From NCBI GenBank assembly GCA_002914805.1, contig JXTB01000023.1, positions 929,100 through 993,099 on the forward strand: DNA of 64,000 nt, given 5' to 3'. The notes under the pieces are model-generated. The model was not told where the DNA came from. It made no database searches and was given only the letters and a program-made list of their open reading frames with translations. Origin of the DNA: Parasponia andersonii (taxonomy: Eukaryota; Streptophyta; Magnoliopsida; Rosales; Cannabaceae). Positions 35,487-48,560 of this stretch are shown one piece after another; position 1 is the stretch's first letter; every line of letters starts with the position of its first letter. The translations under genes were made by a program, and so were the position numbers.

Positions 35487-36221
35487 TATCCCCAATTCTC
35501 AAAACCCCCAACCCAGAAAATCTCCAACTCTCACGATTCCCCTGATCTGAGGTCCGAACGGACCCGATCCAATTGAACCCGAATGAAAAAAGCCCAATAC
35601 GGATTGGTCTGGCCATCGTTTCCACAGACTGCAATTAAAAAGGTTTCTGGGATTTTTGAAGGCAAAATGAGTCGCCCAGTTGATCGAAGAAGACGTAGCA
35701 AAAACGACAACTTCAAATAAACGAAAACTAAAAGTGAACAGGCTGAACAACCTCATTTTTTTTTAAAATTTTGTATAAAAAAAATTCATAACTAAGTACA
35801 GGTAACAAGCCGGTTACAATTTTACCCTTCATTTGCGACTCTTGATCCATAGCCGTTGGATCACATAAATGTCACTTTATGGATAATCTAACGGTACCGA
35901 AGAATCGCCCCTTGTTTTAAATCACGAAATTAAAACATTTTATTTTATTTTAAGAGGTAAGTTCTCCTTGAAACGAGGCCTGGGAATATTGTTTTTAGGT
36001 TCCCCTGTAACACCGAAAAAGGACGCTACTAGGAAGTACTTAATCAGCTGTCAAAAGTACCCCCGAACATTGTCAAAGTGTCGTTACGACAACTAGAGAT
36101 AATAATAAAAGCAAGCTCTGAGACCCAAAAACTGCCGCCTTGAACCTCTTTGACGATACATGGAGTTGAAACTGATAGGCTCGACCAAAACGACAAGTCG
36201 TTTCAACAAACAGATTCAGAG
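35487..36221. promoter_or_regulatory. Divergent intergenic region between the MTV1-like fragment and VPS8
   Basis: 735 bp shared by two outward-facing start codons, so it probably holds the promoters of both, or the former promoter of the fragment. It ends in the VPS8 leader. No clear TATA box or named element was identified. Confidence 0.4.
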
Positions 36222-39200
36222 ATGACCAAACAGTCCGAGTCCCGACTACCACCCATGGAGCTCGACCTCAACTCGTTCCTCGACTCACACCTCTCCAGCG
36301 ACGACGACGACGATGATGACCAACTCAACACGTTCCCCCACCGTACGATCGACGATATTCTCAAGGACTCCGACTCTTCCTCCTCATCGTCTCCCCCTCC
36401 GTCTCCACCGTCCGCTCTCCGCCGTCTCTCCTCGGATCCCGACCGTCCGTCCTCCGCCTCCAAGCTCTCTTCGGAGTCTTCGATGGACGAGACCCACAAG
36501 CCCACGGATGCTTCTAAACCGACCCAATTGGAGGAAAGGCCGGTTGGGTCTCGAACCGGTTCGTTTGGGCGGTTCAAGTCCGGCGAATCGTCCGACGATG
36601 TGTTCCGGAGGCTTTCGAGGCCTTTGCCGTCGTTGTTCGGAGGGGTCCGGTCCAATGCCAAGCCCGGGGCGGCGCTGGCTGCGGCTGCGGCGGCATCGAG
36701 GTCGATGCCGCCGCCGCACGCCGCGGCGATCAAGTCGAGGAGGAGTTCTGGGACTGGGGGCTTCCAGAAGGTTCTAGACGGTGGGGATTCGGGTTCTACT
36801 GCTTGTGCCGAGTCCGAGACTGCTTCTGATGAATTGGGTTCCAACTCGAATGGTGATTTGAATGCTGTTAGTTTGGAATTGAGTCGTTCTGGTACAAAAT
36901 TAGTGGAAGATAGTAATAATGATGAGAAAAGGGATGAAATTTCGAGAAGAGATGGGGTTTCTGAGAGTTCTTTTGAGGGTGGTGAAGTTCTTCATTGTAA
37001 AGAACCGGAGAGCGAAGGAGAAGGCGGGACCGAAGTCGACGAATCAAGGCGCGACATTGCTGGAGAAGGCTTGTTGCACTCAGATACGGAAACCCAGGTT
37101 GGTTCTACCTCTGTGAATATTGGGAATGACTTTGATTTTGAGAAGAATTCTGCTGTTTCATATTCGGACCATGTTGAAAATAGAACTGTGGGGACTAATT
37201 ATGGTGGTGAAAATGAGCGTGGACTGAATGAAAGTTCAACATTTGTAGATGTCAGTTATAAAAATGAAAAGGGTAGTTCTTATTCTTTTTTTGATGGTGA
37301 TAATAATGGAGATATTGCAGAGGAGTTGGAAACTGCAGAATTAGATACAGGGCATTCATTAAAAGATCCACCTTCTTTGAAAGATAATGACGAAGGTCTT
37401 GCTGGCGATGATGCTAGTTCAACGAATGAGATTAACGAACTTGTGGAGGAGAGAATTGAGCGATTGGAGAGCAGGATGATTAGTCAAAGAGCTGAAAAGA
37501 AATCACGGCCTCGTATGAAGCCACTTGAAGTGGCTGAAGAGCTTGAGAAGAAATATGCTTCGACAGGTATGCACTGGGAAGAGGGTGCTGCTGCCCAACC
37601 AATGAGGCTTGAGGGTGTTCGGAGAGGGTCTACAACATTGGGATATTTCGATGTAGATGCCAACAACACCATTACACGGACCATTTCGTCTCAGGCATTC
37701 AGGCGCGATTATGGTTCATCGCAGGTTTTGGCTGTTCATGCTAATTACATTGCAGTTGGAATGGCAAGGGGAGTTGTTGTTGTCGTTCCCAGTAAATACT
37801 CTGCTCATAATGCTGACGACTTGGATGGAAAGGTTGCATTTTCTTATGTCTTGTTCATCTTTCAATTCTTTTGTATCTTTAATACTTCTGAATTTTCTAT
37901 TCTTGCTCCAGTTGAATCTTGAGATTTTGAGATGTAGTTGTAGGTTCTTGTTGAAACAGATTTGATGAAGAACGATATATTGAATTTAACTAGACGTGAT
38001 AATTAGTTGCCAATTCATGGTGATGTCACTCTGTTTTTTCTAATTCCAAAATGGTTCGTTTGTTCACATGAATTGATGTTACCGTGTTGCTGTGTTATGC
38101 TAAAAGCGCTCTAATTTCTGGAGGACTTTGCAAAATATCTGAGCTTGTAGTCAATTTATTATGCTTTCAAGCAGCAAGCTCATTTTTTTATTGTGAGGTT
38201 GCTTAATTAAATGTATTTTCCAGATGGTGGTACTAGGATCACAAGGGGAACGTTCTCATTCTGCTGTAACTTCTCTATGCTTCAATCAGCAAGGGGACTT
38301 TCTCTTAGCTGGTTATGGTGATGGTCATATTACAGTTTGGGATGTCCAGAGGGCATCGGCTGCTAAAGTGATCACTGGAGAGCATACAGCACCTGTTGTA
38401 CATGCATTATTTCTTGGGCAGGATTCTCAAGTTACACGTCAATTTAAGGCAGTTACCGGTGATAATAAGGGTTTGGTTCTATTACATGCTTTGTCAGTGG
38501 TTCCTTTGCTTAATAGGTTCACTATCAAAACAACGGTAGGCTTTTATAATCCAACAAGAAATTGATTTATAATCGATGTAGATTCTTAAAAGTATAAATC
38601 TTCTCAGATTAATTTTATCTATATTGATTGAGCTAGTGTCTTCTTGATGGACAAAGAACGGGGACAGTGTTATCAGCTTCGCCGCTCCTCTTTGATGAAG
38701 TTTTTGGAGGTACTTCACTGTCCTGTCAGGGAAATGCAATGGGTACAGCTAGCAGCATTGGCAGCATGATGGGGGGCGTAGTTGGGGGAGATGCAGGCTG
38801 GAAACTTTTTAATGAAGGCTCTTCTTTAGTTGAAGAAGGTGTGGTCATCTTTGTCACGCATCAAACTGCTCTGGTGGTATGAAGCTTTCAGATGATAAGA
38901 CAAATTACATGTACCTTTTCTTTGGTGAATTCATGCATGCTTCTTTGTGGATATTGCTGGTTCACAATATGTTAATGCAGCATGTTTGTTGCAGGTGAGA
39001 CTGACTCCCACTTTGGAAATCTATTCGCAACTTTCTAGGCCAGATGGGGCTCGGGAGGGTTCCATACCTTACACTGCCTGGAAATGCACGACACAGTCAC
39101 ACAATATCTCTCCTGGTATGTTCTGACTTAATTTATTTATGTTTCTGTTGTCAGCTATCTAATACAAATATTTTGTTGCAGAAACTTTGCCTACTGAAGC

Positions 39201-42200
39201 TTCAGAAAAAGTTTCACTGCTTGCAGTTGCTTGGGATCGGAAAGTTCAGGTAGCAAAGCTGGTCAAAACAGAGCTGAAAGTATATGGCGGATGGTCTCTC
39301 GACAGTGCAGCTATAGGTGTGGCTTGGTTGGATGATCAGGTACATATGTTAATTAGCTTGTTTATGTTTTGTCATGCAGGGATTCTGTCTTTATTATGGG
39401 TTTGAATTCTCTTCATGTCTTGAGAGTTCTATTCAGGAACACAAGTATAATTGAGGGTTTTGTACCTAATCCAGATGCTGGTGGTTCTGACTGTGACTGG
39501 ACAACTTTGTTTGTTTGCAAATGATGGAACTGTGATTCATCAAACTAGTTTTGTTGTAGATGGTTCTCCTGGGGATGATCTCATCGCTTATCATACTCAC
39601 TTCATTAATATCTTTGGAAATCCTGAAAAATCTTATCATAATTGCTTAGCTGTAAGGGGAGCTTCTATCTACATACTGGGACCAGCGCATCTGATTGTGT
39701 CCCGCCTTCTCCCTTGGAAGGAACGGATCCAGGTTTTACGAAAAGCAGGTGATTGGATGGGTGCCTTGAACATGGCAATGACAATTTATGATGGTCAAGC
39801 ACATGGTGTTATCGACCTTCCTAGGACTTTGGATGCTGTACAGGAGGCCATTATGCCCTATCTGGTAGAGTTGCTTCTTTCATATGTGGAAGAAGTATTT
39901 TCCTATATTTCAGTGGCATTCTGCAACCAAATTGAAAAAATGGATCTGCTAGATAATCCAAGCAACAGAAGCAGTTCTGTGTACTATGAAATAAAAGAGC
40001 AATACACCCGTGTTGGTGGAGTTGCAGTTGAATTCTGTGTGCATATCAAGAGAACTGACATCCTTTTTGATGAAATTTTCTCCAAATTTGTTGCTGTTCA
40101 ACAAAAAGGTATCTCAGTATTCTCTTGCATTAAATGCTTTCATAACACTGCCATGTGTGTAACTGAAATTTAGACTTCTGAATTGGTGATTATTCCATTA
40201 ACGCCAAAATGCAAAGTTATTCTTTGTCAAAACATTGCAGGTTTAACTCTATTGTTGCAACATATCACAATTAGATCCAAATGGATTTTTCCAAAGTAGG
40301 CCCACTGTCTACAACAGTTTCTCTCATACTCCACACTAAAGTGGCATAATCTTTAATTTGATTTTCACCGGGTCTTAAATCCAGTACTGGATGGAGATAT
40401 CGCTTCATTTACTGACCTATACGCTCTTGATCATATTCTACTTTAGGACATGATTAAAACATTATTAAACTTATTAGGACAACTGGACCAGATAGTGGAG
40501 CTTTGTTTCAATAAGGACAGTGTAATTAAATCCATATTCCACATTTGTTTGGAATAGGAAAGGGGAATTAAATTGTGGTAGTGGTGTTTCCTTTGGTATA
40601 TTGAAGCTGCAAACTCATTTCTTATTGAAGGAGATGTATTTCATAATGTGCTGCTAAAGGAGATTGTATTTCATGATAAAATATTTTGGGCTGCCACTGC
40701 ATGTTTTTCTTTGACTGATTTTCTTTCCCAATATTATCTTAGACACATTTTTGGAGTTGCTGGAGCCATATATTTTAAAGGACATGCTTGGTTCTCTACC
40801 TCCAGAGGTATGGCAAGATGTTCAAGTACTTTAGCTGCCTTACCAGCTATTTTCTATGTACTTATTTTTCTATTTTTTTTTCAATCTCATTCTAAGATTA
40901 TGCAAGCCCTGGTAGAGCATTATAGCAGCAAAGGGTGGTTACAGAGAGTTGAACAGTGTGTCCTTCACATGGATATTTCTTCCTTGGATTTCAACCAGGT
41001 TGATACCTTCTGGTCTTTGCTGAACCTTGTTCATATTGAATGGATTTTGCCCTGTTATAATTTTTCACCTTTACTGAGGAACTAGTGTTTTACTTATTTT
41101 GTGTAGATTGTAAGGTTATGCCGAGAGCACGGACTGTATGGAGCCCTGTTTTATCTTTTCAATAAAGGATTGGATGATTTCAGGGCACCTTTAGAGGAGC
41201 TCCTGGCTGTCTTACAAAATAGTCAGAGAGAAGCTGTTGCTGCCCTTGGGTACGGTCATTAAATTTACTGAACTTGTCTGGTTTTTCGGTAGTCTATGAT
41301 TCTCTTTAGGTTTGCTTAACTTTCATAATTCTTAATTTCTTAAAAATAAATTGTTTCTCTTTTGGTTTTTGTTAATAGGTATAGGATGCTAGTTTATCTG
41401 AAGTATTGTTTTTCAGGCCTTGCTTTTCCACCAGGTATGACCTTGGCATCTTTCTATTTGTTGAAAACTTTAAACTAATCTCTCTATTTGCATTTCCCTG
41501 GAGTCAAACTTTATGGAAAGGCTATGAAGCCCTATGGAAAGACTAACCTCAAGTATTTTCTTTGATAATGATTTCATTTAACATCTTTTGAGGAAAGAAT
41601 TGCATATTTTGATTCTGTATGCAGAACACGGTAACCTTCCTCCTTCACGTTTGCCATCTCTCAGAGAAGAACTCCTGCAATTCTTGTTGGAGGACTCTGA
41701 TGCCCATAATTCAAGAGTTGGTTCAAGCTTATCATCCAGAGCAGTATATCTGAACCTGTATCCCCTCTTAGAATTAGATACTGAAGCTACTCTAGATGTG
41801 CTGAGATGTGCTTTTGTAGAAGATGAAATTCCACAGGCCGGGCTATCTTCTCATAATTTGGCTGATACCGGAATGGAAATGAATGAAGAGAACATTTCAA
41901 TGGAAAGTCAAAAATTGATGGTACAGAATACAGTGGATGCTCTCATTCGTATTCTTGGTAAGGACATGTCACAAGTAGATAGGTCTTCTTCCGGTGGTGA
42001 TGAAGGATCAGTGAAAGAGTGGCCATCAATGAAAGAAATAGGTCATTTGTTTGAGTTTATAGCACATTATGTTGCCTGTGGAAGCGCTAAAGTCTCAAAA
42101 AGAGTTCTCAGCCAGATTTTGGAGTATTTGACATCAGAAGATTTTCAATCAAGTGCTTCCGCACATAGCATAATCTCGAAACGAAGAGAGAAGCAGGTAC

Positions 42201-45200
42201 TTTCCCTTTTGAAGGTAGTGCCTCAGACTGATTGGGACTCTTCGAATGTGTTTCACCTATGCGAGAAAGCACATTTTTACCAGGTATGTTTAGTCATGTT
42301 GGGTTATCTCAAATATTTGTTCCTAGGATTAGAGACTTGCAGTTTTATACGAGGCAACTCACCCCATTAGTACTATTGCCAACTTAGGTTTGTGGCCTAA
42401 TTCATACAATCAGGCATCAGTATCTTCCTGCTTTGGATAGCTACATGAAAGATGTAGATGAGCCGATTCATGCCTTCTCTTTCATTAACAGAACATTATT
42501 AGAGCTGAGTGACAACAATGACCGTGCTGCTTTCCAGTCAGCAGTCATTGATCGTATCCCTGAGCTGGTTGAATTAAATAGGTAATGGTTAAGTAAATCT
42601 TGGATGTATTTTACCTCTTAATCTGTATGCACTTTCCTGTCGTGGATATTTCTTTCTATCCAGAACTTAAGCTCAAGTGTTTCTATTCTTTTCAGGGAGG
42701 CCACTTTCTTTTTGGTTATCGATCATTTGAACGATGAAGGTTCACATATCTTATCCAAACTTCGTTCTCATCCAAAAAGCCTTTTCCTTTATTTGAAAAC
42801 ATCCATTGAAATTCACTTATCTGGCACCCTCAACTTTGATTTTTTGAGAAAGGATAATATAATGAGTATGAAGGATAAATCCGAAGGAGTTGAGGCTTAC
42901 TTGGAAAAAATCTCTGATTTCCCAAAGTTTCTCCGCAATAATCCTGTACATGTGACTGATGATATGATTGAACTTTATCTTGAGGTGAGCATATCTATTA
43001 ATATGATTAAGAATGCAGGGATTTTTAAATTACAAGTCTGTTTCTTTCCTTATATTTATTTAGATTTCGTAAATAAATATGTTTGTCGTATGTCATAGTT
43101 GCTGTTTTTTGTAAGTTATACAATTGAGAACTCAAGGATTCATTTCATCAACCACACANCGCCTTCAAGTGCTCGGTTACAAATCATGTCTCCATCAGTT
43201 TGGGTAGCCGATTTGGTTGTTCTTCTACATATTAACTGGGCCAAGTTGCGATGTGAATACTTTATTACTCTATACTTCTACACATTTAAGCTTTCGTGGT
43301 TTTATTTTTCTTCTCAGATGTTACTTTCTCTTGCTTACATTTTGTAAATTGCAGAATACTCTGGAAGTTATTGTAGCTAATAACTTTGTGCTACCTCAGG
43401 TTCTAAAGTCTATTTTCGTGTGAATTTTTTGCAGCTATTGTGTCAGTATGAACCTGATTCAGTTCTCAAATTCCTAGAGACTTTTGATAGCTACCGTGTG
43501 GAACATTGTTTACGCCTATGCCAGGAACATGGGATAATAGATGCTGCATCATTCTTATTAGAAAGGGTTGGTGATGTTGGCAGTGCTCTTTTGCTTACAC
43601 TTTCCAGCCTCAACAACAAGTTTGTCAAGCTTGCTGATGCTATGGGAAGTGGGGCTGCCGGTATAGGTCATTTCAGTTCTATTAAAAAATTGGAGGAGGT
43701 CTGTTGAAATGATTTTAATGAGATTATTTAATTAGGTGTTTCTATAACTGATCACATTTTTATATGCTTATGTTGGTAGTTTTGTCTTATTTGTGATCGT
43801 CCTCTCATAGGTGAAGGAAATAGAAAGTATATTGCATGCCTGTATTGGGTTGTGCCAACGGAACACCCCTCGTTTGAATCCTGAAGAATCAGAGATACTG
43901 TGGTTCAGATTACTAGACTCGTATGTTCCCTACCAGATTTCCATCTCCTTTCTTTCTTGTCAAATGACAAATTGTCTGTTCTTCCTTGTGTGCTTGTGTT
44001 CTTGCTTATCGTACTGTATGTAAGCCTGAATTGTACTGTTGTTCAATTTAACTGTGCTAAATTTTTATTGCTTTTCAACAATTTCCATAAGTATGTGACG
44101 TTTCTTTTGTCAAGGCTAACCATTAAATTTCAATGCAGGTTTTGTGAGCCTTTGATGGGTTCATTTGGGGATAGTAATCTTTCTGAAGGAGGAAATCCAA
44201 ATAGAATACTGGCTGAGTCACCAGATCCCAAAGATTTTGAAGAGTCATCCATAATCAGGTGGAGAATTCCAAGATCCCTCAAAGGAGCTCATATCTTGAG
44301 GAAATTGTTCTCACAGTTCATCAAGGAGATTGTTGAGGGCATGATAGGATATGTCCGCCTTCCAACCATCATGTCCAAACTTCTTTCTGATAATGGTAGC
44401 CAGGAATTTGGTGACTTTAAACTCACGATACTGGGGATGCTTGGAACATATGGCTTCGAAAGAAGAATTCTGGTAATATTTACTTTACTTTTTCCTTATG
44501 TACACTATGGTCGTTTGGCTAGCTCTATGACATATAACTGACTTCATGTAATGACCACATATTGAGGTCATTTTGTTTTCTTTAGGCTTCTCTCTTATAG
44601 TGGCTTATTCTAACTTTTTCCATTTGTTTTGTAATACTCGTTACTATTCAATGTAGGATACTGCCAAATCCTTGATAGAAGATGACACATTCTATACCAT
44701 GAGCTTACTCAAGAAAGGAGCATCTCATGGGTATGCCCCTCGTAGTCAGATTTGTTGTATATGTAATGGCCTTCTTGCCAAGAACCCTTCTAGCTCAAGC
44801 ATTCGAGTTTTCAACTGCGGTCATGCAACTCATCTTCAGTGTGAACTCTTGGAGAAAGGTGCATCAAGTGTTGGATCCTCATCTGGATGCCCTGTCTGCA
44901 TGCCTAACAAGAAATTACAGAAGTCAAGAAATAAATCTGTTCTTGTGGAGAACGGTCTAGTAAAGAAGTCTTCATCGAGACCCCAACAAACTCATGGAAC
45001 AACTATTTATCCACATGACATCGATTCGTCGGACTATGCTTATGGGCTTCAGCAAATCTCACGGGTATGAAGCAACTACATTTCTGTATTCTGGACTTTT
45101 CCATATGTTTTAAGTTGATCAAATTTGGTATTGGGATGCTGCAGTTCGAGATGCTGAACATGTTGCAGAAGGAGCAAAGATTTGTTCAGGTAGAGAATAT

Positions 45201-45517
45201 GCCTCAGTTGAGGCTTGCACCACCAGCTGTTTATCATGAAAAGGTAAAGAAAGGTACGGATCTTTTAACAGGAGAGAGTAGCACTGATGTGGTAAGAACT
45301 GAAAAACATACTAGTAGAAGCAAACAGCTCAAGGATCTTAAAGTTAAAGGCTCATCTCTTCGGTTCCCTTTGAAATCAAATATGTTTGGTGAGTTTTTTT
45401 CTTCTCTTTTTATTTATATTCCTTTATTGTTTTAGATAATTACTTGCATAAATACTAACTGAAACTAACATTTGTGATGTGATAGTAATAGGCAAGGAGA
45501 AAATTAGCAAGAGGTGA
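36222..45517 (+). CDS. VPS8: Vacuolar protein sorting-associated protein 8 (CORVET subunit), complete
   Basis: Nineteen exons join in frame to 1989 residues: 36222-37832, 38224-38535, 38637-38876, 38995-39115, 39182-39339, 39475-40108, 40743-40807, 40897-40998, 41107-41249, 41379-41434, 41625-42283, 42388-42581, 42696-42984, 43435-43698, 43811-43920, 44139-44472, 44657-45064, 45145-45388 and 45492-45517. VPS8 is the CORVET-specific subunit that tethers early/prevacuolar endosomes with Rab5. An acidic, Ser-rich N-terminus (DDDDDDD run) precedes a WD40 beta-propeller (about 500-900, for example LLAGYGDGHITVWDVQ). Helical solenoid repeats follow, and a C-terminal RING begins near residue 1797 (CCIC..CGH..H..C..CPVC). 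The start is the first in-frame ATG; MELDLNSFL at 36255 is an alternative. The last 9-codon exon yields the end GKEKISKR. Length fits plant VPS8. Confidence 0.95.
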
Positions 45518-45622
45518 TGCAAGTGTCAAATATCATGTGTATAGATAGAGACTAACAATACTCGGTTTTGGTCTGTGCCTTTCTAATCGTGAGGATCAAT
45601 TTAGTAAAGCACATGTTGGCTG

Positions 45623-45665
<43 letters not shown>

Positions 45666-45666
45666 T

Positions 45667-45707
<41 letters not shown>

Positions 45708-47678
45708 AATTCGTGTGTATATTTACATGTGGTGTACACTTTTTGGTAGTAGTTAACTGTACATAATCAAATAGGAATTTTTTTTGGTTGAATTATTAAT
45801 AAAAAAAGGTCATGCAATGAGAAAACTGTATGATTCAGGTGAAGTTTGGATATGTTGACTTATTTAAAGAATCCTTCCTTGATGTAGTGAACTCTTCAAA
45901 ATCGTGGAGAGGTGGTCATGTTTCATTGATAGCGAAATTATTCTTATCTTCTTCATTTTTTTTTTCCAAAAAGGAAATTTACAAACTGAAAAATCTGAAT
46001 TTAATTTGTACAACATTTTTTAATCTTTTTTTCTCTCTCCACCCCTTCTAATTAATGAATTATTTATAAAATATCTTCTTGTAAATTGACTTAAATTCTA
46101 ATGGGACTATATTGACACCCTATACATATTTAGTGATGAAATGAAGTTACTGTTTAACTGCACATGCAAGAGGAGGAACATTTACGTAAGTAATCACGTG
46201 ATTCATTAAGTTTGTTAAGTGGGCCGATTACAATATTTAGAAACAAGAGATTCAAAGAGGCGTCAAATGGGCTAATTTAGCATATTGGAGAGATGGTTAA
46301 CGTATGGAGGTCCAATATAAGTCCGAATTAGATCCAAGAGAGCATAGTTAATATGATTAAGGTTCTAGAAAAGTTCAATTGAAATCTACATGTTTTTCTA
46401 AGTCTTTTATACTTTTAGGAAACTTCTTTAATTTAGATTAAGTTATTTTCGGATTTAATTGTTTTTATTTTTGGAGAGGGTTGCCATATGTTAAAATAAC
46501 ATTAGTTTACCTTAAATTAGGGTTAAATTCGACTCCTATATAAAGGAGAGAGTCTTGTATGTTTTTCAAAGGATAGTGATCAATAATATTGTGAGTTAAT
46601 CATGTTTTCTTCATTCTTGAGAAAATTCTTGAACTTATCAAATTAACTCTTATAGCGTTCAAAACAACTAGACTTATCTCATTGATTCTTAAGTGATTCT
46701 TGAGGATTCTTAGTGTGGTTTCTTTAATCTACCGTAGTTCTTGGTTCTTATCTTGCTGGATAACGGGTCAAAACTCAACATTCTTATGACTTAGTAATCT
46801 TGGGTTCGAATTCCTTAGTTGGTGCTGAGCTTTTCCACGATTGTTGGTGGGGTTCATATCATTTAGGCACCCCTAACTTTTATGGAAAGACAAAAAAAGA
46901 TAACTCGATAAATCTATTGAGGTATATGGATAAAATTAGCCTCCTATTCTTAGGCACCCATTCATACCCTTGTTAATTTCAAACTACAACTTGTGTGATT
47001 GTCTCTCTCTATTTTTCTAATTAAATTTCTCTATGAATCATTCAAAACAAAGAAAAGAACTCTCTAACCATTTATTTCAATCTCCTTTTTGGCTTTACTA
47101 TTTTTTTTTTCTACAACAGGACTTTGCATTTTTTTGTTTTTGATTTCACTTGCTTAAAAATTGAGAAAGATCAATTTGACAAGACTTTTTATAATTGACA
47201 CGATTGCTCTAATTTAATACGATTTAGTACTAATTAATTCAACTAAACACATGTAAATATATTTAGAATTAATCAAAATCACATTTAAAATATTAAAATA
47301 ATAATAAATGTGTCATATTTATGTCATGATAATACGACATAAAAATGACCCATTTAATTACAAGAGTTATTTTCAAACGAAGCAGGTTGACCCGAAACAC
47401 ACCTATTTATTATACGTGTTACACATGTCATTCTGAAAATGACATGAAAATTAAATGGATCATATAAATCCATTTATTTCGTATTATTTTTTAGTTGTGC
47501 CATTGTGTCATGTAAAAACTCACCTTGAGCCAACTGCAATATAAGAAGCCCATAAAAATAAATTTAAGAAGAAAACAAAATTGAAAAAAAAATAAAAGAA
47601 TATAGTTTAGGTATTTCAATATAGCTTAAGTATGTGTCAATTTCATAGGCACATGCTTAAATTATAAACATAATATCA
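45518..47678. other. Repeat-rich spacer after VPS8, possible solo LTR inside
   Basis: VPS8 3' UTR, then two poly-T runs (about 45626-45704). The stretch from about 46140 to 46860 has the look of an LTR: a TATA box in CTCCTATATAAAGGAG (46534-46549) followed by U5-like T-rich sequence, but no ends or target duplication were identified. The interval 47160-47530 contains paired inverted words (cccatttaatta / taaatggatcat) of a decayed foldback-type element. No gene is seen. Confidence 0.35.
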
Positions 47679-48084
47679 GGCCATCTCCAATCGGATGCCA
47701 AAATGGCGATTTTGGCCAAAATAGCATAGGAAATTGATTCCAACCGTACAATATTCTCCACGAAAAAATAGAGGAAAGCTATAATGTCACACAATTAATG
47801 GCGTGGCACTGAAGCGATAGTGCATTTGTGTGCCCTTTTTTTTTTTTTTTTTTTGGTTTAATTTTAAAAAATGTCCCTCTTAAAAGGTAATTTTATATAG
47901 AGTTAATGGGTAAAAAGGAGATTTGAATAAAATATAGAGATAATATTATTTTTAGTGTAGAGGATTTTTCTTTTGGGTAATATTTGGAGTATTAAATTGG
48001 AGATGGAAAAAAAAATATAAAGTAAAATTGCTCCATTTTAGAATTTTGGTTATTTCAAAATAGCGATACTAGTTGGAGATGACC
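47679..48084. mobile_element. PIF/Harbinger-like MITE (406 bp)
   Basis: Left end GGCCATCTCCAATCG; right end, reverse complemented, GGTCATCTCCAACTAG. The flanks are TCA (47676-47678) and TTA (48085-48087), a near-match to the 3-bp TTA/TWA duplication of this superfamily. No coding capacity. Its termini match those of the 831-bp element at 9062-9892, but the interior differs in length. Confidence 0.65.
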
Positions 48085-48284
48085 TTAATCCTCATTTTTC
48101 ACATACACTTGTAAATTATAAAATTTGAATTTGGATTTAAATCTATATAAAAGTTTGTTTCAATTTTAAAAATAATTTTTCTTATACTACACAATAATAA
48201 CAATTAATATTTTATTATTACTCAGAAATAAATATGTATGAATAATAAGACATGATATGCTTGATTATACTAAAAAATGGGAAC

Positions 48285-48560
48285 AATTAAGCATGATAGT
48301 AGATAAACATGATAACGATCACAATTTCGTAGGAAAAAAAAAATATATCAAAAATGGGCACAATTAGATACAAAAAAAAAATATATGAAAAAAAGGCACG
48401 ATTAGGCACAAAAAAAAAATATTGAAAATGCTTCGATTAGGTGCAAAAAAGGAATAATTTCAAAAATGGGTATGATAACGGGCATAGACATGGCCAAAAA
48501 GTAATATCGAAAACGAACACAATTAGACATGAGAACGTTACAAATCGGGCACGATATAAC
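48285..48560. repeat. Degenerate tandem repeat, about 40-50 bp unit
   Basis: Diverged units of the type 'aaaaatgggcacaattaga' followed by '(t/c)acaaaaaaaaaatatat' recur at about 48285, 48352, 48393, 48435 and 48465. Non-coding. Confidence 0.5.

Noticed and set aside
36150-36221. Extended VPS8 N-terminus beginning before 36222
   Set aside because: The extension opens with TTG, not ATG. The first in-frame ATG is 36222.
36203-36844. 213-residue ORF antisense to VPS8 exon 1
   Set aside because: It mirrors the GC-rich, Ser/Asp-rich coding strand; the composition is that of a frame shadow and no family feature is seen.
43355-43399. A 45-nt in-frame cassette exon in VPS8 (NTLEVIVANNFVLPQ) with AG before and GT after
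   Set aside because: The intron left between it and the next exon would be only 35 nt, too short for plant splicing. The joined sequence without it matches the conserved LYLE-LLCQYEPDS.
46140-46860. Another solo LTR
   Set aside because: TATA-like and U5-like features are visible, but no TG...CA ends or target-site duplication could be fixed.
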